A stretch of DNA of 41,914 bases, taken from positions 1 to 41,914 of the forward strand of contig JACCWP010000085.1 in assembly GCA_013697585.1 (NCBI GenBank), written 5' to 3'. The DNA comes from Nocardioidaceae bacterium. Lineage in GTDB: Bacteria; Actinomycetota; Actinomycetes; Propionibacteriales; Nocardioidaceae. Under the pieces are notes generated by a model. The model did not search any database. It had not been told where the DNA came from and saw nothing but the letters and a program-made list of their open reading frames with translations. Shown here one piece after another: positions 28,808-38,700 of this stretch; positions within the stretch are counted from its first letter, which is position 1, and every line of letters begins with the position of its first letter. Made by a program: the position numbers and the translations under genes.

Positions 28808-28886
28808 CCACTCCCCGGGCGAAACCTGCACTCCCCGGGGTCTGCAGCGCAGGGGGAGTGACACTTTCGCAGGGGACCTTGCGAAA
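28808..28886. repeat. REP-like block between hisH and hisA
   Basis: CACTCCCC appears twice in direct order (28808-28815, 28828-28835) and once inverted as GGGGAGTG (28852-28859); a second hairpin is TTTCGCA/TGCGAAA (28865-28871, 28880-28886, 8-nt loop). Both can fold on either strand. The block starts 14 nt past the hisH stop and may end or stabilise the hisDCBH transcript. Confidence 0.7.
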
Positions 28887-28899
28887 ACGCCGCCGCGGC

Positions 28900-29538
28900 T
28901 CACAGCGTCGCGAGCCAGTTGCGCAGCAGGGTGGCGCCGGCGTCACCCGACTTCTCCGGGTGGAACTGGGTCGCCCACAGCGGGCCGTTCTCGACCGCAC
29001 TCACGAATCGGCCGTCCCCGTACGACGTCCAGGTGACTGGTGGGGCGGCCAGCTGCTCGGACGGCGACAACCCCCAGTGCCGGCAGGCGTAGGAGTGCAC
29101 GAAGTAGAACCGTTCGGCGCCGACGCCGGCGAACATCCGCGAGCCGACGGCCGGGTCCACGGTGTTCCAGCCCATGTGCGGCACGATCGGCGCCTGCAGC
29201 CGCTCGACCCGCCCCGGCCACTGTCCCATGCCCGGTGTGACCACACCGTGCTCCGCGCCCTCGGCGAACAGCACCTGCATGCCGACGCAGATCCCGAGCA
29301 CCGGGCGGCCGCCAGCGAGCCGACGCTCGACCACCCGCGCGCCGTGCACCGCCCCCATTGCGGCCATCACCGAGGCGAACGCCCCCACGCCGGGGACGAC
29401 GAGACCGCCCGCCGCCTGCGCGCGGGCCGGGTCGGCGCTGAGCGAGACCTCGGCACCGGCCCGGGCCAGGGCGCGGACGGCCGATCGCACGTTGCCCGAG
29501 CCGTGGTCAAGGACGACCACCGAGGGCGCACGGCTCAC
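28900..29538 (-). CDS. hisH: Imidazole glycerol phosphate synthase, glutaminase subunit
   Basis: Class I glutamine amidotransferase that supplies ammonia to HisF. The 212-residue product has [24 protein letters not shown] at the start, the oxyanion strand [13 protein letters not shown], the nucleophile Cys84 in [11 protein letters not shown], and the His193/Glu195 pair in [11 protein letters not shown], so the triad is complete. GTG at 29538 overlaps the hisB stop by 4 nt. A longer frame runs to 29841 but the homology begins here. Confidence 0.94.
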   Translation of the reverse strand: MSRAPSVVVLDHGSGNVRSAVRALARAGAEVSLSADPARAQAAGGLVVPGVGAFASVMAAMGAVHGARVVERRLAGGRPVLGICVGMQVLFAEGAEHGVVTPGMGQWPGRVERLQAPIVPHMGWNTVDPAVGSRMFAGVGAERFYFVHSYACRHWGLSPSEQLAAPPVTWTSYGDGRFVSAVENGPLWATQFHPEKSGDAGATLLRNWLATL

Positions 29539-30197
29539 AGCCGGCCCTTGGTGGAGGGCACGCCGCCCTCGCGGGGGTCGTGAGCGACGGCGTCGCGCAG
29601 CGCCCGGGCCAGCGCCTTGAACTGCGCCTCGACGACGTGGTGCGGGTCCCGCCCTGCGAGCACCCGCACGTGCAGCCCGAGGTGGGCGTTGGTAGCCAGC
29701 GTCTCGAACACATGGCGGGTCAGCGAACCGGTGTACGGGACGCCGCCGTCGGCCCCGCCGATCAGGACGTGCTGCATGCCCTCGGGCTCGCCGGTGTGCA
29801 CGCAGTAGGGCCGGCCCGAGACGTCGACTGCCACCTGGCACAACGCCTCGTCGAGCGGCACCAGCGCGTCGCCGAAGCGCCGAATGCCTCGCTTGTCGCC
29901 GAGAGCCTCGCGCAGGGCCTGCCCGAGCACGATCGCGGTGTCCTCGACGGTGTGGTGTGCGTCGACATCAAGGTCGCCTCGGGCCTGGACGGTGAGGTCG
30001 AGCAGCGCGTGGCGACCCAGCGCGTCGAGCAGGTGGTCATAGAACGCGACGCCCGTTGACACCTGCGTACGCCCGCTGCCGTCGAGGTCGAGCTCGACCA
30101 GCACCGTCGACTCCGTGGTCTCGCGCTCGACCCGGCTCGTCCGACGCGGTGACTCGGTCCCGGTACCAGTCCCGGTACCAGTCCCCGTACCAGTCAC
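29535..30197 (-). CDS. hisB: Imidazoleglycerol-phosphate dehydratase
   Basis: Dehydrates IGP to imidazole-acetol phosphate. The 220-residue product keeps [19 protein letters not shown], the metal-binding [15 protein letters not shown] (with the Asp-His-His before it), [14 protein letters not shown] and [15 protein letters not shown]. Single-domain, monofunctional. The family is usually about 200 residues; here a 20-residue N-terminal run of alternating Thr-Gly precedes the usual [10 protein letters not shown] start and is coded by three 12-bp repeats. GTG at 30197 overlaps the hisC stop by 4 nt and is the only start consistent with coupling; the longer frame to 30272 is unlikely. Confidence 0.93.
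   Translation of the reverse strand: MTGTGTGTGTGTGTESPRRTSRVERETTESTVLVELDLDGSGRTQVSTGVAFYDHLLDALGRHALLDLTVQARGDLDVDAHHTVEDTAIVLGQALREALGDKRGIRRFGDALVPLDEALCQVAVDVSGRPYCVHTGEPEGMQHVLIGGADGGVPYTGSLTRHVFETLATNAHLGLHVRVLAGRDPHHVVEAQFKALARALRDAVAHDPREGGVPSTKGRL
30159..30194. repeat. Three 12-bp tandem repeats at the hisC/hisB junction
   Basis: Units CCCGGTACCAGT, CCCGGTACCAGT and CCCCGTACCAGT lie end to end and finish exactly at the hisC stop codon. On the minus strand each codes for Thr-Gly-Thr-Gly in the HisB N-terminus. They keep frame when gained or lost. Confidence 0.9.
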
Positions 30198-31306
30198 CGC
30201 GCCAGCACCTGCGTGAGCGCCTGCTGAAACGCCGCGACCTCGCCGGGGGTACCAACCGTTACCCTCAGCCATCCCTCGGGACCGGTCTCACGGATCAGCA
30301 CGCCGCGGTCGAGCAGCCCCTGCCAGATCGCATGCCGGTCGGCGAACCTGCCAAACAGGCAGAAGTTGGCGTCCGACTCGGCCACCGACAGCCCCCGCCG
30401 AACCAACCAGTCGCAGAGCGCGTCGCGACCGGTGCGCAGCTCGTCGACGCGGGCCAGCAGCCGCGGTGCGTGTCCGAGCAGGGCGAGCGCCGCGGCTTGG
30501 GTCAACGCCGACAGGTGGTACGGCAACCGCACGACCCGCAACGCGTCGACCACGGCCGGCGTGGCGGCGACATAGCCGAGCCGCACACCCGCTGCCGAGA
30601 ACGCCTTGCTCATCGTGCGAGTGACCAGCAGCCTCGGCGCGTCGGACAGCAGCTTCAGCGCGCTGGGGGTGCCGGCGCGGCGGAACTCCGCGTAGGCCTC
30701 GTCGACGACAACGACCCCGCCACCCGCGTCTGCGGTGGCGGCCACCAGAGCGCGGACCGTGTCGAGGGGCAGGGCGGTGCCGGTGGGGTTGTTGGGCGAC
30801 GCGACCAGCACAACCGAGGGGCGCTTCTCGTGCACCAGCGCCACCGCCCGGTCGACGTCGATCGTGAAGTCGTCCTGGCGCCACCCGAGCACCCAGCTGG
30901 TATGGGTGTCCCGGGCGTACTCGGCGTACATCGAGTAGGTCGGCGCAAAGCTCAGCGCGGTCCGGCCCGGCCCGCCGAACGCCTGCAGCACTTGCAGCAG
31001 CACCTCGTTGGACCCGTTGGCGGCCCACACCCGGTCGGCGGTCAGCCCGTGCCCGAGATAGCCGGCCAACGCCTCGCGCAGCTGCCACGCCTCGCGGTCG
31101 GGGTAGCGGTTGAGGCCGGCGGCCGCGGCGGCGACCGCGGCGGCGACGTCGGCGATCACTTCGGGGTCGGGTGCGTGCGGGTTCTCGTTGGTGTTGAGCC
31201 GCACGGGCACATCGATCTGGGGCGCGCCATAGGGCAGCTCGCCGACCAGCTCGGGACGCAACGGCAGACCACCCGTCGCTGCCACCGCGGTCACACCCCG
31301 GGTCAC
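30194..31306 (-). CDS. hisC: Histidinol-phosphate aminotransferase
   Basis: PLP-dependent transamination of imidazole-acetol phosphate. The 370-residue product shows [79 protein letters not shown] and the PLP lysine region [18 protein letters not shown] at 31306 overlaps the hisD stop, and its stop overlaps the hisB start, each by 4 nt. Confidence 0.94.
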   Translation of the reverse strand: MTRGVTAVAATGGLPLRPELVGELPYGAPQIDVPVRLNTNENPHAPDPEVIADVAAAVAAAAAGLNRYPDREAWQLREALAGYLGHGLTADRVWAANGSNEVLLQVLQAFGGPGRTALSFAPTYSMYAEYARDTHTSWVLGWRQDDFTIDVDRAVALVHEKRPSVVLVASPNNPTGTALPLDTVRALVAATADAGGGVVVVDEAYAEFRRAGTPSALKLLSDAPRLLVTRTMSKAFSAAGVRLGYVAATPAVVDALRVVRLPYHLSALTQAAALALLGHAPRLLARVDELRTGRDALCDWLVRRGLSVAESDANFCLFGRFADRHAIWQGLLDRGVLIRETGPEGWLRVTVGTPGEVAAFQQALTQVLAR

Positions 31307-32604
31307 TGGCCGGTCCGTGTACGCAGGGCTGCCCCGTGCGCCGGCAGGTCCTCGGCATCGGCCAGCGCGACCACGTGCGCGGCCGCCGCAGCCAGCGCGG
31401 CTCGGTCGTACGTCACGACCTGCACCGACCGCAGGAAGGTCCGCACCGACAGGCCGGCCGCATGCCGTGCCGACCCGCCGGTGGGCAGGACGTGGTTGGA
31501 CCCCGCGCAGTAGTCGCCGAGCGAGACCGGCGACCAGCCGCCGACGAAGATGGCACCGGCGTGGTGCAGGCGCAGGGACCGCTCGGCGGCGTCGCGGGTC
31601 TGCAGTGACACGTGCTCGGCGGCGTAGGCGTCGAGCAACGCCTGGCCGTGGTCGAGGTCGTCGACGAGCACGGTGCACGACTGCGCCCCGGTCAGAGCCC
31701 GCTCGATCCGCTCGGCGTGCTTGGCGGCTGGCACCTGCCTGGCGAGCTCGGCGTCGACCGCGTCAGCGAGCGTGACGCTGTCGGTCACGAGCACCGCGGC
31801 GGACTCGACGCCGTGCTCGGCCTGGCTGACCAGGTCGGCGGCGACGAACGACGCCTCCGCGGCGTCGTCTGCCAGGACCGCGATCTCGGTGGGCCCGGCC
31901 TCGGAATCGATGCCGACCCGACCACGCAGCAGCCGCTTCGCGGCCACCACGTAGACGTTGCCAGGCCCGGCCACCAGATCGACGGGGCGACAGTCACCAG
32001 CGCCGTACGCGAACATCGCGATCGCCTGCGCCCCACCCACTGCGTAGACCTCGTCGACCCCGAGCAGCGCGCACGCGGCGAGCACGGTCGGGTGCGGTCG
32101 GCCGCCGAACTCGCGCAGCGGCGGGCTGGCCAGCGCCACCGAGGCACAGCCGGCGACCTCGACCGGCACGGCGCCCATCAGCACGCTGCTCACCAAGGGG
32201 GCCCGACCACCTGGGACGTACAGACCGACCCGCCGGACCGGCACCAGCCGCTGTCGCACGCTGCCACCCGGCACGACCTCCGTCACCACGTCGGCGCCGC
32301 GCTGGGCCGCGCAGGTGCGGCGCAGCCGCCGGATGGCCTCCTCGAGCGCGACTCGGACGTCCGCGTCAAGAGCTCGCAGGGCCGCGGCGATCTGGTCTGC
32401 CGGCACCCGCAGCTCGCCCGGGTCGACTCCGTCGAAGCGCACGGACGCCTCGCGAACCGCGGCCGCCCCGCGCTCCCGCACGTCGTCGCAGATCGCCCGC
32501 ACGGCCTCGGCCGCGGCCGCCACGTCGTAGTCAGCGCGCGGCAGCTCCGAGACAGCGGGATCGGCGCCGCGCGTCGAGCCACGAAGGTCGAGACGCCTGA
32601 GCAT
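31303..32604 (-). CDS. hisD: Histidinol dehydrogenase
   Basis: Last two oxidation steps, histidinol to histidine, with NAD and zinc. The 433-residue product has [68 protein letters not shown], the zinc/catalytic segments SQAEHG and AEHVSLQT, and [19 protein letters not shown]. First gene of the his run. Its ATG is leaderless: TAGACT lies 6 nt upstream. It is divergent from the Lon-domain gene across 41 nt. Confidence 0.95.
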   Translation of the reverse strand: MLRRLDLRGSTRGADPAVSELPRADYDVAAAAEAVRAICDDVRERGAAAVREASVRFDGVDPGELRVPADQIAAALRALDADVRVALEEAIRRLRRTCAAQRGADVVTEVVPGGSVRQRLVPVRRVGLYVPGGRAPLVSSVLMGAVPVEVAGCASVALASPPLREFGGRPHPTVLAACALLGVDEVYAVGGAQAIAMFAYGAGDCRPVDLVAGPGNVYVVAAKRLLRGRVGIDSEAGPTEIAVLADDAAEASFVAADLVSQAEHGVESAAVLVTDSVTLADAVDAELARQVPAAKHAERIERALTGAQSCTVLVDDLDHGQALLDAYAAEHVSLQTRDAAERSLRLHHAGAIFVGGWSPVSLGDYCAGSNHVLPTGGSARHAAGLSVRTFLRSVQVVTYDRAALAAAAAHVVALADAEDLPAHGAALRTRTGQ

Positions 32605-32610
32605 GCCCGC

Positions 32611-32616
32611 AGTCTA
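32611..32616 (-). promoter_or_regulatory. -10 element of leaderless hisD promoter
   Basis: TAGACT on the minus strand, 6 nt before the hisD ATG. With no leader, his expression here cannot use a classical leader-peptide attenuator at this start. Confidence 0.65.
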
Positions 32617-32633
32617 GGGAGACGACGGATGTG

Positions 32634-32639
32634 TAGGTT
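32634..32639 (+). promoter_or_regulatory. -10 element of leaderless Lon-domain gene promoter
   Basis: TAGGTT on the plus strand, 6 nt before the GTG at 32646. It faces the hisD promoter back to back, with the two hexamers only 17 nt apart. Confidence 0.55.
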
Positions 32640-32645
32640 GGGGAC

Positions 32646-33311
32646 GTGGGGGTGCAGCTGCCGATCTTCCCGCTCGGGGTGGTCTTGTTCCCCGGCATGA
32701 CGCTGCCTCTGCACATCTTCGAGGAGCGATACCGCGCGCTGGTCCAGGATCTGCTCGATGCGGGCGTCGACGAGCCCTGCTTCGGGGTGGTCGCGATTCG
32801 CGACGGCTACGAGGTGGGTGAGCTCGCGGTGCACTCGGCCCACCGCGTGGGGTGCGAGGCGGTGCTCAGCGAGGCAGAGCGCCGACCGGACGGGACGTTC
32901 GACATCGAGACCGTCGGTCGTCGCCGGCTCCACGTCGATGACATGGACGAGTCGCGGCCCTACCTGGTCGCCTCGGTGACATACCTCGAGGAGCCGCCCG
33001 GCGTGGGTGTCGAGCAGGCGCGCGCGCAGGCGCTCGCGGCGTTCGAGGCATACCGGCTGCGCATGGACGAGATGCGCGGAACCCGGATCGACATCAGCGC
33101 GATGCCGCGAGACCCGCGCACGCTGTCGTACGCACTGGCCGCGGGCGGGCTGTTCATGCTCTCGGACCGCCAGCAGCTGCTGGAGACGCCGGACACGGCG
33201 GACCGGTTGACCCGGCTGGCGCGGCTGCTGCGCAGCGAGACAGCCGCGATGACCGCGCTGCCCAGCCTGCCCGCCACCGATGTGGTGCGGACCGGCTGGT
33301 ACCCCAACTGA
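32646..33311 (+). CDS. Lon substrate-binding-domain protein
   Basis: A 221-residue protein made only of the N-terminal (LON substrate-binding, PF02190) domain: VQLPIFPLGVVLFPGMTLPL then HIFEERYRALVQDLLDA, FGVVAI, and AHRVGCEAVLSEAERRPDG, with ATIDIETVGRRRLHVDDM-like strand and a helical C-terminal half (QARAQALAAFEAYRLRMDEM...). There is no ATPase or protease domain. Such stand-alone proteins are common in bacteria; the role is unknown. GTG at 32646 is leaderless. It converges with the DUF3352 gene. Confidence 0.9.
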   Translation: MGVQLPIFPLGVVLFPGMTLPLHIFEERYRALVQDLLDAGVDEPCFGVVAIRDGYEVGELAVHSAHRVGCEAVLSEAERRPDGTFDIETVGRRRLHVDDMDESRPYLVASVTYLEEPPGVGVEQARAQALAAFEAYRLRMDEMRGTRIDISAMPRDPRTLSYALAAGGLFMLSDRQQLLETPDTADRLTRLARLLRSETAAMTALPSLPATDVVRTGWYPN

Positions 33312-33316
33312 CCACC

Positions 33317-33336
33317 CCGCCGGATGGAGACGGCGG
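33317..33336. terminator. Short GC hairpin between two convergent genes
   Basis: CCGCCG (33317-33322) and CGGCGG (33331-33336) pair around an 8-nt loop, filling the 26-nt gap between converging genes. It could terminate both transcripts; no U-run. Confidence 0.5.
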
Positions 33337-33337
33337 C

Positions 33338-35068
33338 TCAGTCGAAGACGAGGCGCATCGTGGTGCGGGTGTAGTCGTCGTCCACCACGGTCGAGGCGCC
33401 GAAGGCGCGCAACACGTCCAGGCCCTCGGACACCTCGGCTGGCACCTGCTGGCCGGCGTCCTCGGCGACCCGGTCGACGACCTCCGAAACCCGGTCGAAG
33501 TCGAGGAAGAGCACGCCGACGGCGTCGTCCCCATCGGCAACCGCAGCGGTGAACGCATCGGACCCACCCAGGTCCCCACCCTCGGCCAGCGCCCCCGCGT
33601 AGTCGTCGTTGGCGGCCACGACGAGACCGCCGTCGACCTCCTCCTGCACGAGCTCGAACGGGGCACCCTGGGTCGCCAGCGCCTCCTGGGCGCGGCTCAC
33701 CAGGTCGGATGCCGCGTCGACATCGGTGCGCAGCAGCATGCCGACGTTGATCGAGCCGAAGTCGGGCGCGCCCTCGTCGGTCACGAAGTCGAAGCCTTCG
33801 CCGTCGACGGCGAAGGTGAACTCCTCACCCAGCAGGGTGCTGAGGTCGTCGGGCAGCACGAAGCCAGTCTCGGCCTCGACCTGGTCGGCGAACAGGTCCA
33901 ACGACCCGGCAGGGAAGTCAGACCCAGCCGCACCGGTGTCCGCCAGCTCCTCCAGCTTGGTCCAGAGCGCGTCGATGGACTCGCCGCCACCGGTGAAGCC
34001 CATCGCGAACATGGTCGACTCGGGCAGCGTCAGCGTGTCGCCGACCGCGGTCGTCGACCCGCCCCCGGGCGTGAGGATGCTCAACGCGTCACTGTCCCCG
34101 GCATAGACGAGCTCGAGCGCGTCCGACTGCGCGCGGACCGCTGCCGACACCGACCCGAGGTCCTCGATGCCGAGTGCGCTCAGCACCTCCCCGACCTCGG
34201 GCTCGTCCTGCTCTGTCGCGGTCACGACCGCGTCGAGGTCGACCCAGAACGACATCAGCCCTTCGCCGCCGAGCGCGTCCATGTCAGCCGCGAACGCCTC
34301 GTCGTCGGACAGCGGCGACTCCTCCGCCTCGGAGGCATAGGTGTCGGCGTCGTCTTGCGTCTCGGCGATCAGTGCGTAGTCGCCCACGAAGCTCAGGCCT
34401 TCGGCGGTCGTCTCGTCGTCCGCGCTGCTGCCGCACTCGAGGAGCGCCTCGATGCCGGTCTGCGCGGCGTCCTCGTCGGTGACCTGCAGCACGAGCAGCG
34501 GCGTGGGCTCGCCGCCGTCCGCGACGGGCATCGCGGCGGCACCGGCTCGGTCGCCGATCCAGGGCTCGATGTCGTCGGCGTAGTCGATGTCGCTGCACTC
34601 GTCCTCGCCCTCGAGCGCAGACTCGAACAGGCGCCGGCGCAGGTCGTCGGTGTCGGAGGTGATCCCGGTCGCCTCTTCGAACTGCGGCACCTCGCGCAGG
34701 AGCCGCAGCGCGTTGATCTTCTGCTCCGCCGACGGGTCGAGGTCGATGCGCCCGTAGGCGATGGCAGAGCCCGGGATCGCCTCAGCCGGCTGCTGACCTC
34801 CACCGCTGAGGACCGTGTAAGCGGCGAAGGCGCCGCCGCCGATCAGCGCCACGGCTGCCACCGCAGCCACCGGCACGATCCACCGGCCCCGGCTGCCGCC
34901 GCCCTCGTCACTGCCCGCCGGCACCCCGGTTCCTGGGTCAGGGGGTGGCGGTTGGCCGGTCCCGATCCACTGCGTGGGTGCGGACTCCCCCGCGGCTCCC
35001 GGCTGGCCCGCCGGTGGGTTGTGGCCCGGGTGCTGCTGACCCGGGTAGTGGTCGTTCGACACTGTCAT
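33338..35068 (-). CDS. DUF3352 domain-containing membrane-anchored protein
   Basis: A 576-residue protein: a Pro/Gly-rich disordered N-terminus (about 60 residues), one membrane helix (WIVPVAAVAAVALIGGGAFAAYTV), then a large acidic extracytoplasmic domain with AIPGSAIAYGRIDLDPSAEQ, repeated SALEGEDE-type acidic stretches, AMPVADGGEPTPLLVLQVTD, and a C-terminal half (LSTLLGEEFTFAVDG...) as in DUF3352. Homologues are found in actinobacteria; function unknown. Start: ATG at 35068, with GTG at 35062 (3 codons in) as alternative. A TAGGCT hexamer at 35113-35118 fits a promoter that overlaps the stop of the upstream membrane-protein gene. No biochemical role can be assigned. Confidence 0.8.
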   Translation of the reverse strand: MTVSNDHYPGQQHPGHNPPAGQPGAAGESAPTQWIGTGQPPPPDPGTGVPAGSDEGGGSRGRWIVPVAAVAAVALIGGGAFAAYTVLSGGGQQPAEAIPGSAIAYGRIDLDPSAEQKINALRLLREVPQFEEATGITSDTDDLRRRLFESALEGEDECSDIDYADDIEPWIGDRAGAAAMPVADGGEPTPLLVLQVTDEDAAQTGIEALLECGSSADDETTAEGLSFVGDYALIAETQDDADTYASEAEESPLSDDEAFAADMDALGGEGLMSFWVDLDAVVTATEQDEPEVGEVLSALGIEDLGSVSAAVRAQSDALELVYAGDSDALSILTPGGGSTTAVGDTLTLPESTMFAMGFTGGGESIDALWTKLEELADTGAAGSDFPAGSLDLFADQVEAETGFVLPDDLSTLLGEEFTFAVDGEGFDFVTDEGAPDFGSINVGMLLRTDVDAASDLVSRAQEALATQGAPFELVQEEVDGGLVVAANDDYAGALAEGGDLGGSDAFTAAVADGDDAVGVLFLDFDRVSEVVDRVAEDAGQQVPAEVSEGLDVLRAFGASTVVDDDYTRTTMRLVFD

Positions 35069-35112
35069 CCTGTTCGCTCGTCTCCCCCGCCAGCTGGCGC
35101 GACCGAGGCGTC

Positions 35113-35118
35113 AGCCTA
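35113..35118 (-). promoter_or_regulatory. Possible -10 element of the DUF3352 gene
   Basis: TAGGCT on the minus strand about 45 nt before the ATG at 35068, overlapping the stop codon of the preceding membrane-protein gene. Confidence 0.4.
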
Positions 35119-35718
35119 CCGGGCAGAGGCGGGCGGCAGGTCCGGAAGCTCAGAGCCCGAGGACGCGATCTGGTCACGGTCGAGCAACCAGCTGACGAAC
35201 CAGCATCCCGCCAGCGCCGCGACCGGCCACGCCAGGAACAAGCCGTCGGCGGTGAGCACCAGCCCTCCCGACAACAGGTCGCTACGTTCGCTGCCGGCGG
35301 CAGGCGACGGCCCCCACCACACCCCCAGCCAGTAGGACACGGCAGCTGCCACGGCGCCTCCCGCGGCCATCCCCACCACCAGCACCCAGCCCGACCGACG
35401 CAGCGGGACCGTCAGCGCGCCGCCGGCAACCCCGCCGAGCAGCAGGGCGAGGGCCGCATAGCGCAGCTCGACCCCGAACAGGCTGCCGAGCTGCAGCTCG
35501 ACGTTCTCGGGGGTCACGTCGGCGGGAACGGGAGGATCTGCCCACCACGCCCACAGGGCTGCGGCGACGACGCCGGCCGCGGCCAGAGTCAGCACCGGGA
35601 CGACCACCGCGAGCAGCAGGGTGCGCGGCGTGGGTCGGCTGCTCGCAGGATCGCCACACGGCTCTCGGGGAGGCAGGCGGGTGGGCCGGTTGGCGGACGG
35701 GCTGAGGGGGTCGCTCAC
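35116..35718 (-). CDS. Small membrane protein of unknown function, coupled to dnaE
   Basis: A 200-residue protein: basic, Pro-rich N-terminus (VSDPLSPSANRPTRLPPREP), then four hydrophobic segments (TLLLAVVVPVLTLAAAGVVAAALWAWW; YAALALLLGGVAGGALTV; GWVLVVGMAAGGAVAAAVSYWLGVWW; LFLAWPVAALAGCWFVSWLL) and a charged tail ending LPDLPPASAR. An extracytoplasmic loop after the first helix has DVTPENVELQLGSLFGVE. This looks like the DUF2567-type actinobacterial membrane family, but I am not certain. GTG at 35718 overlaps the dnaE stop by 4 nt, so it is co-translated with dnaE. Confidence 0.75.
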   Translation of the reverse strand: MSDPLSPSANRPTRLPPREPCGDPASSRPTPRTLLLAVVVPVLTLAAAGVVAAALWAWWADPPVPADVTPENVELQLGSLFGVELRYAALALLLGGVAGGALTVPLRRSGWVLVVGMAAGGAVAAAVSYWLGVWWGPSPAAGSERSDLLSGGLVLTADGLFLAWPVAALAGCWFVSWLLDRDQIASSGSELPDLPPASAR

Positions 35719-38700
35719 GGGGTGAGGCACCGGGGGCCCAGCAACGCCTTGAGGTCGGCCATCAGCGCAGACGTCGGCGTGACCCGCAACCTCTGGTCGA
35801 GGCGCATCAGCGTCGTCGACGCCCGTCCCTGCAGCCGCAGCTGCACCTCGGTGCCCCCCGGATGGGTGGCAAGCACGTCCTTGAGCTGCTCGACGGTCGG
35901 CGCAGTGCACCGCACCGCAGGCAGGGTGATCACGATCGGCCCGTCGACCCGTCGGCTCAGATCGGGTGCCCGCACATCGACCGCGTGCAGCTCGGGGGCG
36001 TCGTCGCGCCGGCGTACCCGCGCCTTCACCACGACGACGGTGTCCTCGACCAGCAGCGGCGCACACTGCTGGTAGGTGCTTGGGAACACCATCACGCTGA
36101 CCGCGCCCTCGAGGTCCTCGACCGTCGCGACCGCCCAGCTGTCGCCCTTCTTGGTGACCTTGCGCTGCACCGCCGTGACCAGGCCGCCGACTGTGACCTG
36201 GCTGTTCTCGTCGAGCTCGTCGTCGGCGATCAGGTCGCCGATCGTGGTGTCGCTGAGGGCCCGCAGCGCCTCCTCGAGCCCGAACAGCGGGTGGTCCGAG
36301 ACATAGAGTCCGAGCATCTCCCGCTCGTAGCCGAGCAGGGTCTGCTTGTCCCACTCCTCGATGTCGGGCACCGAGATGCTGATCGTGCCGAAGGCGTCGT
36401 CCCCGGGGCCACCGAACAGCGAGTCCTGCCCGATCGCCTCGTTGCGCTTGATGTCGATGACCGCGTCGACGGCGTCCTCGTGGACAGCAATGAGCGCGCG
36501 CCGGCGGTAGCCCAGCGAGTCGTAGGCACCGGCCTTGGCCAGGGACTCGATCACCCGCTTGTTGCACACTGGCGCGGGGACCTTGTCGAGAAAGTCGGCG
36601 AAGTCGGTGAACCGCCCCTCGGCCTCCCGCGCCTCGACGATGCCAGCGACGACGCCGGCGCCGACGTTGCGGATCGCGGTGAGCCCGAACCGGATGTCGG
36701 TGCCGACCGGAGTGAAGGTGCCCGCGGACTCGTTGACGTCGGGCGGCAGCACCTGGAAACCCATCCGGCGGCACTCGCCGAGATAGACCGCCGACTTGTC
36801 CTTGTCGTCCCTGACGCTCGTGAGCAGCGCTGCCATGTACTCGGCCGGAAAGTTCGCCTTGAGGTAGGCCGTCCAGTAGGATACCAGACCATAGGCAGCG
36901 GAGTGCGCCTTGTTGAACGCGTAGTCGGAGAAAGGGACCAGCACGTTCCACAGCGTGGTCACGGCATGGTCGGAGAACCCATGGGCGCGCATCCCGGCCG
37001 AGAAGCGCGCCAGCTCGGCGTCGAGCACCTCACGCTTCTTCTTGCCCATCGCCTTGCGCAGCAGGTCAGCCTGGCCGACAGAGTAACCGGCCAGGTGCTG
37101 CGCGATCGCGATGACCTGCTCCTGGTAGACCAGCAGACCGTGGGTCTCGTCGAGGATCTCGGCAAGCGGCTCAGCGAGCTCGGGGTGGATCGCAGTGATC
37201 GGCTCGCGACCGTTCTTGCGGTTGGCGTACCTGTTGTGCGAGTCGGCACCCATCGGACCGGGGCGGTAGAGCGCACCCACGGCCGAGATGTCGGCGAAGC
37301 TGTCGGGGCGCATCGACCGCAGCAGCGCCCGCATCGGGGCACCGTCGAGCTGGAACACCCCGAGCGTCTCGCCGCGCGAGAGCAGCGCGAAGGTGGCCTC
37401 GTCGGTGAGCTCGAGGTCCTCGAGCACGACGGTCTCGCCCCGGTTGGCTGCGATGTTGGTCAGCGCGTCGTCGAGCACGGTGAGGTTGCGCAGCCCGAGG
37501 AAGTCCATCTTGACCAGGCCGAGCTGCTCGCAGGTCGGGTAGTCGAACTGGGTGATCACCGCGCCGTCCTGCTCGCGGCGCATGATCGGGATGACGTCGA
37601 GCAACGGCTCGCTGCTCATGATCACGCCCGCGGCATGGACACCCCACTGCCGCTTCAGCCCCTCGAGGCCCTTGGCTGTGTCGACGACCTTGGCGACGTC
37701 GGGGTCGGCCGCCACCAGGGCGCGGAACTCGCTCCCCTCGCCGTAGCGCGGGTGGGCCTGGTCCCAGATGCGTGACAGCGGGACGTCCTTGCCCATGACG
37801 GCCGCGGGCATCGCCTTGGTGATCCGCTCCCCCATCGCGAAGGGGTAGCCGAGCACCCGGCCGGCGTCCTTGACTGCCTGCTTGGCCTTGATCGTGCCGT
37901 AGGTGACGATCTGGGCGACGCGGTCGTCGCCGTACTTGTCCGTGACGTAGCGGATCACCTCGCCGCGTCGGCGCTCGTCGAAGTCGATGTCGAAGTCGGG
38001 CATCGACACCCGGTCGGGGTTGAGGAACCGCTCGAAGATGAGCCCGTGGCGCAGCGGGTCGAGGTCGGTGATGCGCATCGCGTACGCGGCCATCGACCCG
38101 GCTCCCGAGCCGCGACCCGGACCGACCCGGATGCCGTTGGCCTTGGCCCAGCCGATGAAGTCGGCGACCACCAGGAAGTAGCCGGCGAACCCCATCTGGG
38201 CGATGACGCCGACCTCGTAGTCGGCGCGCTGGCGCACGGCCTCGGTGACGCCGTCGGGGTAGCGGGCCGCCAGGCCGCGCTCGACCTCCTGGACGAACCA
38301 GGACTGCTCGGTCTCGCCGGCCGGCACACCGAAGCGCGGCATGTAGTTGGCCGACTCGCAGAACTCGACCTCACACCGCTCGGCCACGAGCAGCGTGTTG
38401 TCGCACGCCTCGCGCAGGTCGTACTTGTCCTCCCACAATGAGCGCATCTCGGCCGGAGACTTGAGGTAGAAGTCGCGGGCGTCGAACTTGAACCGGTTGG
38501 GGTCGGCCAGGGTCTTGCCCGACTGCACGCACAGCAGCGCCTCGTGGGCGTCGGCGTCGTGGGCATGGGTGTAGTGCGAGTCGTTGGTCGCGAGCATCGG
38601 CAGCCCGAGGTCACGTCCGAGCTTCAGCAGGTCGTCCTGGACGCGGCTCTCGATCGTGAGCCCGTGGTCCATCAGCTCGAGATAGAAGTTGCCGGCACCG

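Noticed and set aside
35862-37775. A 637-codon open frame on the plus strand opposite dnaE
   Set aside because: Codon-bias shadow of dnaE; no domain, no start signal.
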